A DNA stretch of 64,000 nucleotides, taken from NCBI GenBank assembly GCA_963755985.1, contig CAVWLO010000001.1, positions 310,001 to 374,000 on the forward strand, in the 5' to 3' direction. This DNA comes from DASXMT01 sp963755985. GTDB taxonomy: Bacteria; Actinomycetota; Acidimicrobiia; Acidimicrobiales; RAAP-2. The number at the start of each line of letters is the position of its first letter. Positions within the stretch are counted from its first letter, which is position 1. The notes beneath the pieces were generated by a model. The model was given only the letters and a program-made list of their open reading frames with translations. It was not told where the DNA came from and ran no database searches. Position numbers and translations under genes: made by a program. Below are positions 35,797 to 45,043 of the stretch, piece by piece.

Positions 35797-36132
35797 ATGC
35801 GCTACATGTTGATCATCCACAACGACCCCGAACTGCACCCCCAGCCGGGAGGCCCAGAGTGGGATCAGCTCATGGCCGACTACGCCGCGTTCAGTGAACA
35901 GCTCGGCTCCTACACTGGGGACCCGCTCAACGGCCCCGAGACGGCGACCACGGTGCGGGTGCGGAACGGAGAGACGCTGACCGTCGACGGACCCTTCGCC
36001 GAGACCAAGGAGTGGATGTCCGGCTACTACGTCATCGAGTGCGACGAGCTCGACCAAGCCCTCAAGGCCGCGGCCATGGTGCCGTCGGCCAAGTACGGCT
36101 CGGTCGAGGTCCGCCCCGTGGCGTCGATGTAG
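35797..36132 (+). CDS. YCII-related (DGPF) protein paired with an ECF42 sigma factor
   Basis: 111 residues. YCII ferredoxin-like fold: MRYMLIIHNDPE start and the VDGPFAETKEWMSGYYVIE signature in the centre. DGPF proteins are encoded next to ECF42 sigma factors and are thought to take part in their signalling. AAGGAG at 35785-35790 fixes the start. The sigma gene begins 17 nt downstream. Confidence 0.92.
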   Translation: MRYMLIIHNDPELHPQPGGPEWDQLMADYAAFSEQLGSYTGDPLNGPETATTVRVRNGETLTVDGPFAETKEWMSGYYVIECDELDQALKAAAMVPSAKYGSVEVRPVASM

Positions 36133-36149
36133 GTCTGGAGCCCACCACG

Positions 36150-37436
36150 ATGTGTGAGCGCGACGGTTCGGTAGACGATGCGCTGGAGGTCGCCTACCGG
36201 ACCGACCGCGGTCGCGTCCTGGCCTGCCTGATCGGCATTGTCAAGGACTTCGACCTGGCCGAGGACGCGGTGCAGGACGCATTCACCGCCGCCGCCGCCG
36301 CCTGGCCGGGCAAGGGCATCCCGGCCAACCCGGCCGGATGGCTGGTGACCACGGCCCGGCGCAAGGCCGTCGACCGGCTCCGGCGAGCAGCCGCGGCCGA
36401 GCGCCGCCAACGGGCCTGGGGTGAGCTGGCCATCGCCTGGGATGCCGGTGAGGTCACTGGTCCCATCGGCGACGACCGCCTGCGGCTCATCTTCACCTGC
36501 TGCCATCCTGCCCTGTCGCTCGAGGCCCGAGTGGCCTTGACCCTGCGGTCCCTCGGCGGCCTCACCACCGAAGAGGTTGCCCGCGCCTTCCTGCTCTCCG
36601 CCCCCACGCTTGCCCAGCGGATCGTCCGGGCCAAGCGCAAGATTCGCCAGGCCGGCATCGCCTACCGGGTGCCATCGCCTGACGAGCTTCCCGGACGGCT
36701 CAATGCCGTGCTCACCGTGATCTACCTCATCTTCAATGCCGGATACCTGGCCGGTAGCGGCACCGATCTCGTGCGCGTCGACCTATGCGACGAGGCCATT
36801 CGGCTGGCCGGCTTGGTCGTCGACCTGCTGCCGAACGAGCCAGAGCCACTGGGCCTCAGCGCACTACTGCATTTCCAGGACTCGCGGCGGTCGGCGCGCA
36901 CAGACCAGAGGGGTCGCCCACTCACCTTGGAGGAACAGGACCGGCGCAAGTGGGACACCGACAAGGCTGCCGCCGGCTTCGCGCTGCTCGAGCGGGCACA
37001 GCGCATGAGCGCGGTCGGTCCGCTTCAGCTGAAGGCGGCCATCGGCGCCGTGCACGCCGGGGCACCCGACGCCGGCCTGACCGACTGGGCCACCATCGTC
37101 TTGCTCTACGACCGGCTCTTCGAGTGGGAACCTACCCCGATCGTCGAGCTCAACCGGGCCGTGGCCGTGGCCATGGCTGACGGGCCCGAGACCGGCCTGG
37201 CCATCCTGGACGGCGGCGAGCTCTCGTCCCAGCTCGACGACTACCACTTGTTCCACTCGACCCGGGCCGATCTCCTTCGGCGGGCCGGCCGGCTGGACGA
37301 GGCGGCCACGGCCTACCGGCTGGCCCGTGCCATCACCGACAACTCGGTCGAGCAGAGCTTCCTGGCCCGGCGGCTCGACGAACTCGACGAGCTCGTCGCT
37401 GCAGCCGGTGACCGAGGCCTCGCTGATCAGCGATGA
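36150..37436 (+). CDS. ECF42-type sigma factor with C-terminal TPR-like domain
   Basis: 428 residues. Sigma-2 region (YRTDRGRVLACLIGIVKDFDLAEDAVQDAF), sigma-4 region (LRSLGGLTTEEVARAFLLSAPTLAQRIVRAKRKIR), then about 230 residues of helical repeats unique to ECF42/SigJ-like factors (LLYDRLFEWEPTPIVELNRAVAV is a hallmark segment). No anti-sigma factor is nearby; the C-terminal domain is held to regulate activity. ATG 36150 is preferred over longer starts that would overlap the YCII gene. Confidence 0.93.
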   Translation: MCERDGSVDDALEVAYRTDRGRVLACLIGIVKDFDLAEDAVQDAFTAAAAAWPGKGIPANPAGWLVTTARRKAVDRLRRAAAAERRQRAWGELAIAWDAGEVTGPIGDDRLRLIFTCCHPALSLEARVALTLRSLGGLTTEEVARAFLLSAPTLAQRIVRAKRKIRQAGIAYRVPSPDELPGRLNAVLTVIYLIFNAGYLAGSGTDLVRVDLCDEAIRLAGLVVDLLPNEPEPLGLSALLHFQDSRRSARTDQRGRPLTLEEQDRRKWDTDKAAAGFALLERAQRMSAVGPLQLKAAIGAVHAGAPDAGLTDWATIVLLYDRLFEWEPTPIVELNRAVAVAMADGPETGLAILDGGELSSQLDDYHLFHSTRADLLRRAGRLDEAATAYRLARAITDNSVEQSFLARRLDELDELVAAAGDRGLADQR

Positions 37437-37958
37437 TCAGCCGATGAGCCGAAGCTCCGACCGGAACCGCTCGGTCTGGTGCACGTAGTGCTCCGATCCG
37501 ATGGCGATCCCGGCCAGCGTCTCGGGTGACGCCTCTCGGAGCTTGGCTGGAATGCCCAGCGCCACCGACCCGGTAGGGACGACCATCCGGTCGGGGACCA
37601 CGGCGTTCGACCCGACTACCGCTCCGGTCTGCACGACGGCATTGTGGAGCACCACTGAAGCGGTTCCCACCAGACACCCGTCCTCGATCGTGCACCCTTC
37701 GAGGTGGACCAGGTGCCCGACCACACAGTCGTCCCCGATCCTCGTCGGTGTGAACACGGTCGTGTGCACGATCGTCCCGTCCTGGATCGACGTCCTCGCT
37801 CCGACCCGTATCTCACCACCGTCTCCCCGCAGGACGGCGCTGGGCCAGACCGAGGACTGGGCGCCGATCGTCACGTTGCCGATGACCACCGCGTCAGGAT
37901 GGACGAACGCGCTCTCGTCGATCGTCGGTACCAGGTCACCCAGGGCATAGATGGGCAC
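37437..37958 (-). CDS. Gamma-carbonic-anhydrase-family hexapeptide protein
   Basis: 173 residues of left-handed beta-helix repeats ([LIV]GxxxxV pattern, residues about 15-130). The His ligands of the trimeric metal site appear as IVHTT and GHLVHLEGC. Family members are carbonic anhydrases or of unknown activity (YrdA-like). Its stop abuts the sigma factor stop with no gap, so transcripts of the two converge. Confidence 0.88.
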   Translation of the reverse strand: MPIYALGDLVPTIDESAFVHPDAVVIGNVTIGAQSSVWPSAVLRGDGGEIRVGARTSIQDGTIVHTTVFTPTRIGDDCVVGHLVHLEGCTIEDGCLVGTASVVLHNAVVQTGAVVGSNAVVPDRMVVPTGSVALGIPAKLREASPETLAGIAIGSEHYVHQTERFRSELRLIG

Positions 37959-38170
37959 ATCCGCTCCTTTTTGTTCTTCAACTCGTCTACCTTCCTCGAC
38001 TCGTCGGCCTGGTCATCGCCTGGGTTGACGGTGTCTCCGACCGGCGCGACCACGTCCGACCTTCTCGGTCTGCGGACCAGGATGCCACCTCCTCCGGCCG
38101 GTGATCCGCGTGGCGCCCGACGGGGGCGGGTATACCTGACAACGAAGCATGACCGGTGAAGGGGTTGTGA

Positions 38171-38821
38171 ATGAGGTATCGCAGAAGGCTGCAGGTGGGA
38201 TGTGCGGTGGTCATGGCGGGGCTGCTGGCCGCGGGCTGCAGCAGTGGGAGCGGGAACACGGCCAACACGACCAAGCCCACGACTACCTCGACCACCACGA
38301 AGAAGGGGCACACCACAACGACCAGCACGACGTCGACGTCCACACCACCGTCGACCACCGTCCCCGCCTCGACCAGCACGAGCTCCCCCACCACCACCTC
38401 AGCCAGCGCGTCCCAGTGCACCACGGGGCAGTTGTCCGTGTCTGTCGGCCAGGCCCAGGGTGCGGCCGGGTCGGTGATCATCCCACTGGTGTTCCAGAAC
38501 ACCGGCACTACGAGCTGCACGATGCAGGGTTACCCCGGCGTCTCGTTGGTGGACGCCAGCGGGGCCCAGGTGGGTCCGGCGGCGGCCCAGACCGGTCAGG
38601 CGACGCCACTGGTCACATTGCCGGCCGGGCAGTCGACGACCGCTATCTTCCGCCAGGCCAACCCGGGCGTCCTCAACTGCACGCCGGTTCCCGTCCAGGG
38701 CTTCCGGGTCTATCCTCCCGGTCAGACCGCGTCGGTGATCGCCACCGCCTCCAACCTCGGTACCTGTCCCAACGCCGCACAGGAGTCGCCGCAGATCTCC
38801 CCGGTGGGCACGAGCTCGTAA
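38171..38821 (+). CDS. Lipoprotein with Thr/Ser-rich linker and DUF4232 domain
   Basis: 216 residues. A signal peptide ends in the lipobox LLAAGC (Cys23), so it is probably lipid-anchored outside the membrane. Residues about 30-85 are almost only Thr and Ser with some Pro, a flexible linker. Residues about 85-210 resemble DUF4232 (strands with IIPLVFQNTGTTSCTMQGYPG). Function unknown. AAGGGG precedes the ATG. Confidence 0.85.
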   Translation: MRYRRRLQVGCAVVMAGLLAAGCSSGSGNTANTTKPTTTSTTTKKGHTTTTSTTSTSTPPSTTVPASTSTSSPTTTSASASQCTTGQLSVSVGQAQGAAGSVIIPLVFQNTGTTSCTMQGYPGVSLVDASGAQVGPAAAQTGQATPLVTLPAGQSTTAIFRQANPGVLNCTPVPVQGFRVYPPGQTASVIATASNLGTCPNAAQESPQISPVGTSS

Positions 38822-38846
38822 GCCTGCCTGACCCCGACCGAGGGCG

Positions 38847-39767
38847 CTACGGCCACTCCTTGGGCACGGCGGCCGAGTGCCGCCAGTCGGCCAGCAGGGT
38901 CCTGATCGCCGTGATCAAAGAGAGCGGCTGGTCGAGCATGACGTGGTGGTGGGCCAGGGGGATCTCGATGACCGGCGCGTTGCGCCCCAGCTTCTCGTGC
39001 ATGCTCGTCCCGATGTCCGGGGTGACGAGGCCGAACTCGGCCCGCAACAGGGCCACCCGGCAGGAGACGGCCGCCAGGACCTCGGGATCCGGGCGCTCGA
39101 AGCCGTGGTGGAATGCCGGGTCGAACTTCCAGCTCCAGCCGCCGGGAACCCGGTGGGCCGACGTGCGGGCGACGTGGTCCATCACGTAAGGAAGCGAATT
39201 GGGCTGATCGGGCACCGGGTGGAACCGGGCCAGCGCATCGGCGAGGGAGGGGTAGACCCGCAAGGGGCCGAACACGCCCTCTCGTCCGGCTTCCTCCTCG
39301 GGCGAGAAGGTGCGCACTGCCGAGTCCACGATGATAACGCCCTTCATCCGGTCGCCGGAGGTGGCTGCCGCCTGGATGGTGGCAAGCCCTCCCATGCTGT
39401 GGGCGACGACCACCGGCGGCTCGGGACCGGCCAGCTCCTCGGCCACGGCCAGGATCTCGCTCGCCCAATCGGTGAACGTATACCGGTCCCGCCTTCCGCT
39501 ATCACCATGGCCGGACAGGTCGAGAGCGGCGACACTGCACTCGGCGGCGAGCATCGGACCCACGTGGTCCCACCATCGGCTGTGGGCACCGCCCCCGTGC
39601 ACCAGCACCACCCCCGGTCGGGACCGGTCGCCCCATCGGCGAAAGGCGATCGAGCACCCGTCGACCCAGACCTGCTCGGTGGCAACCGGTGCTTCGAGCG
39701 CCCGCCGGAACCATGCCGGAGTGTGGGTAGCCGAGCTGTCGGCAATGTCGAGGTCCGGGGCTGGCAT
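38847..39767 (-). CDS. Alpha/beta hydrolase
   Basis: 306 residues. Fold marks: VVLVHGGGAHSRWWDHV (oxyanion region), LDLSGHGDSG, nucleophile elbow VVAHSMGG, and the late catalytic His in LAHHHVMLDQP. Esterase, lactonase or epoxide-hydrolase-like activity is possible; the substrate is not indicated. Convergent with the lipoprotein gene. Confidence 0.88.
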   Translation of the reverse strand: MPAPDLDIADSSATHTPAWFRRALEAPVATEQVWVDGCSIAFRRWGDRSRPGVVLVHGGGAHSRWWDHVGPMLAAECSVAALDLSGHGDSGRRDRYTFTDWASEILAVAEELAGPEPPVVVAHSMGGLATIQAAATSGDRMKGVIIVDSAVRTFSPEEEAGREGVFGPLRVYPSLADALARFHPVPDQPNSLPYVMDHVARTSAHRVPGGWSWKFDPAFHHGFERPDPEVLAAVSCRVALLRAEFGLVTPDIGTSMHEKLGRNAPVIEIPLAHHHVMLDQPLSLITAIRTLLADWRHSAAVPKEWP

Positions 39768-40143
39768 AACCGGCGATTCTAGGAGTGCCCATCGGCCCGA
39801 TCACCCCATCGGCCCTTCGGCCCTTCGGCCCCTCCGCCCATCCCAGGTCCCGACCTTCCCGGCTCCCCTCGACCCGGCTCCGCTCGCCCCGGTATACCCT
39901 CGGCCACGGCTCCCGCTGGTCACACGGCTCCCGCTGGTCACGGCTCCCGCTGATCACGGCCCTCGCGTGGGCAAGCTCGCAGCCGGCCGGTCGCCCGGTC
40001 CGCAGGTGCCCTTGCGCTAGCGTTGAGGGGCCGAGAGCCCTCGGCATCCCAAACCCGGGTCGACAGCCCACTGCCCTTCGGGCACAGCCGCATCCGTACT
40101 CGCGCCGCCCGACGACCCGGGCCGCTCAGCACAAGGAGACCGC
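39768..40143. other. 376-bp gap upstream of ahcY with simple repeats
   Basis: No gene is supported. It contains CGGCCCTT repeats near 39820-39835 and a threefold 16-nt repeat (listed separately). The final 15 bp hold AAGGAG, the ahcY Shine-Dalgarno. I looked for an SAH-type riboswitch and did not find its conserved core. Confidence 0.5.
39905..39954. repeat. Threefold tandem repeat, 16-18-nt period
   Basis: CACGGCTCCCGCTGGT at 39905-39920 and 39923-39938, and CACGGCTCCCGCTGAT at 39939-39954, followed by the start of a fourth copy. Confidence 0.85.
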
Positions 40144-41592
40144 ATGACCAGCGACCAGAACCGCCCCGCCTTCAAGGTCGCCGACCTGTCACTCGCCGAG
40201 TTCGGCCGCAAGGAGATCGTGCTGGCCGAGCACGAGATGCCCGGCCTGATGGCCATGCGCGCCGAGTTCGGGACCGAGAAGCCACTCCTGGGGGCCCGGA
40301 TCACCGGTTCCCTGCACATGACCGTCCAGACCGCCGTCCTGATCGAGACCCTGACCGCGCTGGGCGCCGAGGTGCGCTGGGCCAGTTGCAACATCTTTTC
40401 CACCCAGGATCACGCGGCCGCGGCTGTGGCCATCGGGCCGGACGGCACCGCCGACGACCCGAAGGGTGTCCCGGTGTTCGCCTGGAAGGGCGAGAGCCTG
40501 GAGGAATACTGGTGGTGCACCGAGCAGGCCCTGGTATGGCCGGCCCAGGGGCCGACCATGATCCTCGACGACGGCGGTGACGCCACGTTGTTGGTGCACA
40601 AGGGGGTCGAGTTCGAGAAAGCGGGCCTCGTGCCCGATCCTTCCACGGCCGACTCCGAGGAGTTCGGCGTGGTCCTTGGCCTACTCACGGCCAGCCTGGC
40701 CGACGACGCCCAGCGTTGGACGACCATCGCCAACGGCATCAAAGGTGTCTCCGAGGAGACGACGACGGGCGTGCACCGACTCATCGAGATGGAGCGCAAC
40801 GGCGAGCTGCTCTTCCCAGCCATCAACGTCAACGACGCGGTCACCAAGTCGAAGTTCGACAACAAGTACGGCTGCCGCCACTCCCTGATCGACGGCATCA
40901 ACCGGGCCACCGACGTGCTCATCGGCGGAAAGGTGGCGGTGGTCTGTGGCTACGGCGACGTGGGCAAGGGATGCTCCGAATCTCTCCGCGGGCAAGGGGC
41001 CCGGGTGGTCGTCACCGAGGTCGATCCGATCTGCGCGCTCCAAGCGGCCATGGAGGGCTACCAGGTTGCGACCCTGGACGACGTGGTCGGCACGGCCGAC
41101 ATCTTCGTGACCACCACCGGCAACAAGGACGTGATCACGGCCGGAGACATGGCCAAGATGAAGCACCAGGCCATCGTGGGGAACATCGGCCACTTCGACA
41201 ACGAGATCGACATGGCCGGCCTGGCCAAGGTCGACGGCGTCGAGCGTATCAACATCAAGCCCCAGGTGGACAAGTGGGTCTTTCCCGACGGCCACGCCGT
41301 GATCGTGCTCTCTGAAGGCCGCCTCCTCAACTTGGGCAACGCCACCGGCCACCCCAGCTTCGTGATGTCGAACTCGTTCACCAACCAGACGATGGCCCAA
41401 GTGGAGCTGTTCACCCAGTCCGGCCAATACGAGAACAAGGTGTACGTACTGCCCAAGCACCTCGACGAGAAGGTGGCCCGCCTCCACCTCGACGCACTGG
41501 GTGTCAGGTTGACGACATTGACCAAGGACCAGGCCGACTACATCGGTGTCTCGGTCGACGGGCCGTTCAAGCCCGATTCCTACCGGTACTGA
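40144..41592 (+). CDS. ahcY: Adenosylhomocysteinase
   Basis: 482 residues. Reversibly hydrolyses S-adenosylhomocysteine to adenosine and homocysteine, removing the inhibitor of methyltransferases. Visible: ITGSLHMTVQTAVLIETL, the insertion typical of actinobacterial/plant forms (NKYGCRHSLIDGINRATD region), NAD site VCGYGDVGKGCS, and the terminal PDSYRY. AAGGAG 6 nt before the ATG. Methyltransferase genes such as the SABATH enzyme at 1897 make its substrate. Confidence 0.97.
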   Translation: MTSDQNRPAFKVADLSLAEFGRKEIVLAEHEMPGLMAMRAEFGTEKPLLGARITGSLHMTVQTAVLIETLTALGAEVRWASCNIFSTQDHAAAAVAIGPDGTADDPKGVPVFAWKGESLEEYWWCTEQALVWPAQGPTMILDDGGDATLLVHKGVEFEKAGLVPDPSTADSEEFGVVLGLLTASLADDAQRWTTIANGIKGVSEETTTGVHRLIEMERNGELLFPAINVNDAVTKSKFDNKYGCRHSLIDGINRATDVLIGGKVAVVCGYGDVGKGCSESLRGQGARVVVTEVDPICALQAAMEGYQVATLDDVVGTADIFVTTTGNKDVITAGDMAKMKHQAIVGNIGHFDNEIDMAGLAKVDGVERINIKPQVDKWVFPDGHAVIVLSEGRLLNLGNATGHPSFVMSNSFTNQTMAQVELFTQSGQYENKVYVLPKHLDEKVARLHLDALGVRLTTLTKDQADYIGVSVDGPFKPDSYRY

Positions 41593-41668
41593 TCCCCGGC
41601 CGGACGCCCTTCCCGGGCGGACCCGGCCCAGGGTCTCGGCCTGCACCGGGTTCTCGGCCGGCAAAGGT

Positions 41669-42286
41669 TCAGAGCAAGCGGAACCAGGCCCGGACGTGCT
41701 CGGCCACCTGGGCATCCTTGCGACGGAGGCCGTGGTCGCCGCCCTCGATCCAGACATGGGTCACCGGACCGGCGATCGCGGCCGTGGCCGACTCCAGCTC
41801 GGCCCGGGTACCGAATGAGTCACGGGTTCCCGAGACGAACAGGCAGGGCGCGGTGATCGCTTCGAAGTGCTCGGTCCGGAGGCGGTCGGGCTTTCCCGGG
41901 GGGTGAAGCGGGTAGCTCACCAGGACGAGGGCTGCTGCGGCCATGCCGTCGGCCACGGCCATGGAGCACATCCGCCCACCCATCGAGCGGCCGCCCACCG
42001 CGATCCTGGTACCGTCGACGCCGAGCTCGGTGGCCAGGGCAGCCGTGGCCTCGATCACCGTGGCCAACAACACCGGCGGCCGGTCCGGCGCCTTCCTCCC
42101 GGCCAGCCGGTAGGGGAAATCGACCCGCTCCACCCGGACGCCATCAGGAGCGAGGGCCTCCTCGATGGCCACCAGCGAAGGCTGGTCGCTCCCCGCCCCG
42201 GCCCCAGGGGTCAGGACGAGGCCAGCCGGCACGGTCTTGCCCACGCGGGACGAGCGCCCGGCCTTGCCCACGCGGGACGACGGCAC
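41669..42286 (-). CDS. KANL3/Tex30-like alpha/beta hydrolase (dienelactone hydrolase group)
   Basis: 205 residues. VLTPGAGAGSDQPSL at the N-terminus, nucleophile GGRSMGGRM, acid FVSGTRDSFG and His in IEGGDHGL form the triad. Small intracellular hydrolase, substrate unknown. The N-terminus contains a doubled SSRVGK segment from a 26-nt DNA duplication, so the true start may lie after it (for example the GTG of VPAGLV). It is 11 nt downstream of the acyl-CoA dehydrogenase gene on the same strand. Confidence 0.8.
   Translation of the reverse strand: MPSSRVGKAGRSSRVGKTVPAGLVLTPGAGAGSDQPSLVAIEEALAPDGVRVERVDFPYRLAGRKAPDRPPVLLATVIEATAALATELGVDGTRIAVGGRSMGGRMCSMAVADGMAAAALVLVSYPLHPPGKPDRLRTEHFEAITAPCLFVSGTRDSFGTRAELESATAAIAGPVTHVWIEGGDHGLRRKDAQVAEHVRAWFRLL
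42237..42283. repeat. Tandem duplication, 26-nt period, at a gene start
   Basis: CTTGCCCACGCGGGACGA occurs at 42237-42254 and 42263-42280 and encodes the doubled SSRVGK at the hydrolase N-terminus. Confidence 0.8.
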
Positions 42287-42297
42287 CGGCGAGGCCC

Positions 42298-43596
42298 TCA
42301 GCTGTCGGCCGTGGCCGAGTCAAGGAGGGAGGCGAACCGCTCCTTGGCCGCGATCCGCCGGGTGGGCACGTGCTCGGTGGGCACGTCAACCGGCGCGTAA
42401 TCCTTGAGCACCCGACGAGCCACGGTCACCTTGTGTACCTCGTCGGGCCCGTCGTAGATCCGGGCCGCCCGGGCCCGCCGGTACATCGCCTCCAACGGGA
42501 GGTCGGTCGAGAACCCGAGCGAGCCGTGGACCTGGATGGCCCGGTCGATGACGTTGTAGAGCACGCTGGCGCCGTAGTACTTGATCATGGCGATCTCGAC
42601 CCGAGCCGCAGCCGCGCCCTCTTGGTCCATCTTCCACGCCGCGTACAGCGTCATCAGCCGTGCCGCGGTCATCTCGGCCAGCGACTCGGCCACCCAGTTC
42701 TGCACCGTCTGCTTCTCGGCCAGGGTCGACTTGTGGGTGTATCGGGACACGGCCCGCTCGCACATCATGTCGAAGGCTCGCTTCGACTGGCCGAGCCAGC
42801 GCATGCAGTGATGGATCCGGCCCGGCCCGAGACGCTGCTGGGCCAGGAGGAAGCCCTCCCCTTCCTTTCCCACCAGGTTCTCGTAGGGGACGCGCACCTC
42901 CCGGTAGACGATCTCGGCGTGGCCGCCGAAGACGCCGAAGTGCTCGACCGGGTCCTCCATGGTGGCGATGTCCCGCACGATGTCCACTCCGGGCGCGTCG
43001 GCTGGAACGATGACCATCGAACACCCTTGATAGGGGTGGACATCAGGGTTGGTCACCGCCATGACGATGAGAAAGTCAGCCACCGAGCCGTTGGACGTGA
43101 ACCACTTGTGGCCGTCGATGACCCATTCGTCCCCGTCCCGGACCGCCTGGGTGGCGATCAGAGTCGGGTCGGCGCCGGCGCCGGGCTCGGTCATCGAGAA
43201 TCCGCTGAACATGCGACCGTCGAGCAGGGGCAGGAGCCAGCGCTCGCGTTGGTCCTCCCGGCCCGACGATCCGATGCCGATGGCCAGAAGCTCAGCGTTG
43301 CCCGAGTCGGGGGCGTTGTTCCCGAAGACCACCGGCCCGTAGGGCGTCTGGCCCAGGATCTCGTGCATGAGGCCCAGCTTCACTTGGCCGAACCCGCCCC
43401 CGCCGAGCTCGGGCGGCAGGTGGGACGCCCACAGCCCGCGCCTTTTCACCTCCTCTTTGAGGGGCGCGACTGCCTCGAGCATGGCCGTGTGCGGGAGGTC
43501 CAGTGTCTCCAGGGGGAAGATCTCGTCCCGGACGAACGAGCGCATCCAGGCCAGTTGCTCCTCGAATTCGGGCTCGGTGGAAAAGTCCCACGCCAT
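42298..43596 (-). CDS. Acyl-CoA dehydrogenase (ACAD10/11-like)
   Basis: 432 residues, longer than the 380-residue norm and matching the ACAD11-like type. FSGFSMTEPGAGADPT, KWFTSNGSVADFL, GPGRIHHCMRWLGQSKRAFD and a C-terminal QVHGSLGFSTDLPLEAMYR are in the usual order. Oxidises an acyl-CoA with FAD. Divergent from bioB, 65 bp apart; followed by the small hydrolase in one unit. Confidence 0.92.
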   Translation of the reverse strand: MAWDFSTEPEFEEQLAWMRSFVRDEIFPLETLDLPHTAMLEAVAPLKEEVKRRGLWASHLPPELGGGGFGQVKLGLMHEILGQTPYGPVVFGNNAPDSGNAELLAIGIGSSGREDQRERWLLPLLDGRMFSGFSMTEPGAGADPTLIATQAVRDGDEWVIDGHKWFTSNGSVADFLIVMAVTNPDVHPYQGCSMVIVPADAPGVDIVRDIATMEDPVEHFGVFGGHAEIVYREVRVPYENLVGKEGEGFLLAQQRLGPGRIHHCMRWLGQSKRAFDMMCERAVSRYTHKSTLAEKQTVQNWVAESLAEMTAARLMTLYAAWKMDQEGAAAARVEIAMIKYYGASVLYNVIDRAIQVHGSLGFSTDLPLEAMYRRARAARIYDGPDEVHKVTVARRVLKDYAPVDVPTEHVPTRRIAAKERFASLLDSATADS

Positions 43597-43661
43597 GTGC
43601 GTCTCCTGTCGTTCGGCGGATCTGATTTCGTCACTGGTGAGCGGCCCGCTACCGTACAGCC

Positions 43662-44768
43662 ATGCCCGGCGAAGCCACTGCTACCCCCACTCGTACCACC
43701 GTCTCCCTCGGCGTGCCCAGCCGGCGGACGACCGCACCCGAGCCCGAACGTCAGGAGATCGAGTCCAAGGTGGCCCGGAAGAGGTTGGCCGACGCAGAGT
43801 CCGCCCTGCTCGACGAGCGTCGCCTGCTCACCGCGTCGGAGCTCGGTGCCCTGGCCGCGCTGCCCGACCGATGGGTCACCTCGCTGGCCGCCCTGGCCCA
43901 CCAGGTCCGGCTGGCCTGGTGCGGGCCCGAGGTCGAGGTCGAGGGCATCCTCTCGGCCAAGACCGGCGGGTGCCCGGAGGACTGCCACTTCTGCTCGCAG
44001 TCCTCCCGGTTCGAGACACCGGTGAAGGCCACCCCTTTCCTCGATGCGGACGAGGTCCTCCAAGCCGCCCGGGAGACCAAGGCCTCGGGCGCCTCCGAGT
44101 TCTGCATCGTGTTGGCCGTCAGGGGCCCCGATGAGCGAACCCTGAGCCGCATCTTGGAGCTGGTCCCGTTGGTGCGCGACTCGACCGGGCTGAACGTGGC
44201 CGTCAGCGCCGGCCTCCTCACCGGGGACCAGGCCCGCCGGCTGGCCGAGGGGGGCGTGCACCGCTACAACCACAACCTCGAGACGGCGAGGTCGTTCTTT
44301 GCCAACGTGGTCACCTCCCACACCTGGGAGGAGCGCGAGGCCACCTGCCGCCTGGTACGCGACCACGGGATGGAGCTGTGCTGCGGGGCGCTCATCGGGA
44401 TGGGCGAGACCGACGACCAGCGGGTCGAGCTGCTCACCCAGCTCCAAGAGCTCGACCCGACCGAGGTCCCGCTCAACTTCCTCAACCCCCGCCCCGGTAC
44501 CCCCCTGGGCGACCAGCAGCCGGTCGGCGCCTGGGAGGCGATCCGCTGGATCGCCCTGTTCCGGCTGGGGCTCCCCGGCGTCATCCTGCGCTATGCGGGC
44601 GGCCGCGAGGTGACCTTGCGCGACCTGCAGTCCATGGGCCTGACGTCGGGCATCAACGCCCTGATCGTGGGCAACTACCTCACCACCCTGGGTCGTTCGG
44701 CCGACCAGGACCTCCAGATGTTGGCTGATCTCCGGATGCCCGTCGGCACGCTGACCGGTGTCCTCTGA
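43662..44768 (+). CDS. bioB: Biotin synthase
   Basis: 368 residues. Radical-SAM enzyme that inserts sulfur into dethiobiotin. The 4Fe-4S cluster motif is GGCPEDCHFCSQSS (CxxxCxxC). YNHNLETARSFF and RYAGGREVTL, with the Arg of the auxiliary cluster, are present. ATG 43662 follows a -10-like TACCGT (43650-43655) by 6 nt without a Shine-Dalgarno, hence probably leaderless. Followed by the auxiliary protein gene. The other bio genes are at 56-59 kb. Confidence 0.96.
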   Translation: MPGEATATPTRTTVSLGVPSRRTTAPEPERQEIESKVARKRLADAESALLDERRLLTASELGALAALPDRWVTSLAALAHQVRLAWCGPEVEVEGILSAKTGGCPEDCHFCSQSSRFETPVKATPFLDADEVLQAARETKASGASEFCIVLAVRGPDERTLSRILELVPLVRDSTGLNVAVSAGLLTGDQARRLAEGGVHRYNHNLETARSFFANVVTSHTWEEREATCRLVRDHGMELCCGALIGMGETDDQRVELLTQLQELDPTEVPLNFLNPRPGTPLGDQQPVGAWEAIRWIALFRLGLPGVILRYAGGREVTLRDLQSMGLTSGINALIVGNYLTTLGRSADQDLQMLADLRMPVGTLTGVL

Positions 44769-44789
44769 GCCAACCCGGACCCGGGCCAG

Positions 44790-44972
44790 GTGACTGAGCC
44801 CCTCCACTGCACCGGCTGCGGCGCAGCCGTCCAGCAGTGCGCGGGATGTGGGCGCGAGCTCGACCCACCCCGGTTCTGTCCCGCCTGTGGCCGGCGCCTG
44901 ACGGTGACGGTGAGCCCGGGCGGCTACCGGGCTGTCTGCCGGGACCACGGGGAGCTGGTCGCCGGCCCCTGA
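44790..44972 (+). CDS. bsaP: Biotin synthase auxiliary protein, BsaP-like
   Basis: 60 residues with eight Cys, arranged as paired CxxC motifs plus a single late Cys. The core LDPPRFCPACGRRL...CRDHG resembles the small protein encoded after bioB in mycobacteria (Rv1590), which has been described as supporting BioB turnover by helping its iron-sulfur cluster. The extra N-terminal CxxC pairs (CTGCG, CAGCG) look like a zinc ribbon. It starts 21 nt after bioB at a GTG. Confidence 0.8.
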   Translation: MTEPLHCTGCGAAVQQCAGCGRELDPPRFCPACGRRLTVTVSPGGYRAVCRDHGELVAGP

Positions 44973-45043
44973 CATGAGGCGGCTCGGCCGAGGGCCTGCG
45001 TCGGGGCCAGTCAGGACCTCAGGTCGGGGGCCACGACCCCGAC

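Noticed and set aside
39768..40143. SAH or SAM riboswitch before ahcY
   Set aside because: The gap has hairpins and repeats but none of the conserved core bases of the SAH or SAM riboswitch classes; a plain Shine-Dalgarno is present.
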